From: an uncultured Senegalimassilia sp.
GTDB taxonomy: Bacteria; Actinomycetota; Coriobacteriia; Coriobacteriales; Eggerthellaceae
Direction of reading: 5' to 3'
Assembly: GCF_902464545.1 (NCBI RefSeq)
Contig: NZ_CABQJR010000021.1
Span: 1-43,745, forward strand
Length of the DNA: 43,745 bases
Shown here one piece after another: positions 43,277-43,745 of the stretch (positions are counted from its first letter, which is position 1; the number at the start of each line of letters is the position of its first letter). The translations under genes were made by a program, and so were the position numbers. Below the pieces are notes generated by a model. The model had not been told where the DNA came from. It saw only the letters and a list, made by a program, of their open reading frames with translations, and made no database searches.

Positions 43277-43376
43277 CCGCGAGCTCCACGGCCAGAAGAG
43301 GCATTCCCTCGGAGGATAAAGGCGCAATACGGTGACGGGGCTGCCGCCCGCAGAAGAAGCGGCCCGTCACCGCCCC

Positions 43377-43610
43377 GGACGCTTCGGGGACGTAGCGCTA
43401 TGTGCCCGGACTCCCCAAAGCGGCCGCTTCGAGGCGCTTTCGAGTCCATCCGGGCGCTTCAAGCGGACGCTTCGGGAACGTAGCGCCATGCGCCCGGCTG
43501 CCGGGCATCTGGCGCCACGTCCCCGAAGCGTCCGGGACGCGCCGCGCGGGCCGAAGAACCTTATCCCAATCGAAACCTGGACAGATAGCGCCACGTCCCC
43601 CGAAGCGTCC
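43377..43610. repeat. Cluster of four GGACGCTT-type repeats forming inverted pairs
   Basis: Plus-oriented copies are at 43377-43409 and 43465-43497. Minus-oriented copies are at 43501-43533 and 43571-43610. The shared core is GGACGCTTCGGGGACGT then AGCGC. The inner pair is only a few bases apart and folds into a hairpin of about 30 bp. The outermost copy continues CTATCTGTCCAGGTTTCG like the copy at 16548-16584. No gene is seen from 42862 to the window end. Confidence 0.7.
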
Positions 43611-43649
43611 GGGCGGGCCCCGCACCGGGGCATCATCCCCCCCAAATGC

Positions 43650-43683
43650 AAAAGGGCCGCCGCCCGGGGATGCGGGCGGCGGC
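43650..43683 (-). terminator. Rho-independent terminator of a gene beyond the right edge
   Basis: GGCCGCCGCCC (43655-43665) pairs perfectly with 43673-43683. On the minus strand it is followed by CTTTTGCATTT. No minus-strand gene ends between here and 43745, so it most likely terminates a gene outside the window. Confidence 0.65.
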
Positions 43684-43745
43684 CTGGGAAAGGGAGGGCG
43701 GCGGCTTCACGCCGCCGCTCCAAGGGAAGGGGCCCGCCCCGGGAG

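Overview
The window is GC-rich (roughly two-thirds G+C), gene-dense DNA with core metabolism, a menaquinone methyltransferase, cytochrome bd oxidase, LrgAB and a TsaB-RimI-TsaD fusion. Together these point to an anaerobic or microaerophilic high-GC Gram-positive, most likely Coriobacteriia and probably Eggerthellaceae. This placement is an inference from gene content and style; no rRNA gene was seen to confirm it. I found no tRNA, rRNA, CRISPR array, prophage or transposase gene.

Layout. Left part (1-8.1 kb): a NUDIX hydrolase, a secreted NlpC/P60 peptidase with its own promoter, a small TrpR-like repressor, and a tightly packed three-gene cell-envelope module (VTC-type polyphosphate polymerase, DUF4956 membrane protein, Cthe_2159-type carbohydrate-binding protein), then MenG/UbiE. 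From 8.4 to 16.3 kb, all on the minus strand: the t6A tRNA-modification genes (TsaE plus a single-chain TsaB-RimI-TsaD), the tetrahydrofolate one-carbon genes (folD, cyclodeaminase, fhs) and coaX. From 16.8 to 19.9 kb, on the plus strand: an OmpR-type two-component pair and fabH. From 20 to 31.4 kb, minus strand: bioY, a MATE exporter, birA, a folP-folK fusion, ftsH, hpt, maf, tilS and an Fe-S RlmD-like RNA methyltransferase. From 31.7 to 39.6 kb, plus strand: a hybrid sensor kinase, a YvlD-like membrane protein, cydAB followed directly by a previously untracked 57-codon membrane-protein ORF, and lrgAB. From 39.9 to 43.7 kb, minus strand: an iron-containing alcohol dehydrogenase and ferritin, separated by a 1.2 kb non-coding stretch rich in repeats, palindromes and terminators. 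The last 0.9 kb is repeat DNA with no gene.

How genes work together. fhs, the cyclodeaminase and folD interconvert formyl-, methenyl- and methylene-tetrahydrofolate, and folP-folK supplies the folate precursor. BioY imports biotin, BirA attaches it to acyl carriers, and FabH starts fatty-acid synthesis. MenG makes menaquinone, the probable electron donor for cytochrome bd. tilS, hpt and ftsH are in their classical order.

Most interesting for follow-up: the 57-aa protein abutting cydB; a dispersed repeat family present six times at three loci, including hairpin-forming pairs; a second pair of large REP-like palindromes sharing loop sequence; a possible structured RNA and tandem operator-like repeats upstream of the alcohol dehydrogenase; the TsaB-RimI-TsaD fusion; and the VTC-DUF4956-Cthe_2159 module without a CotH gene.
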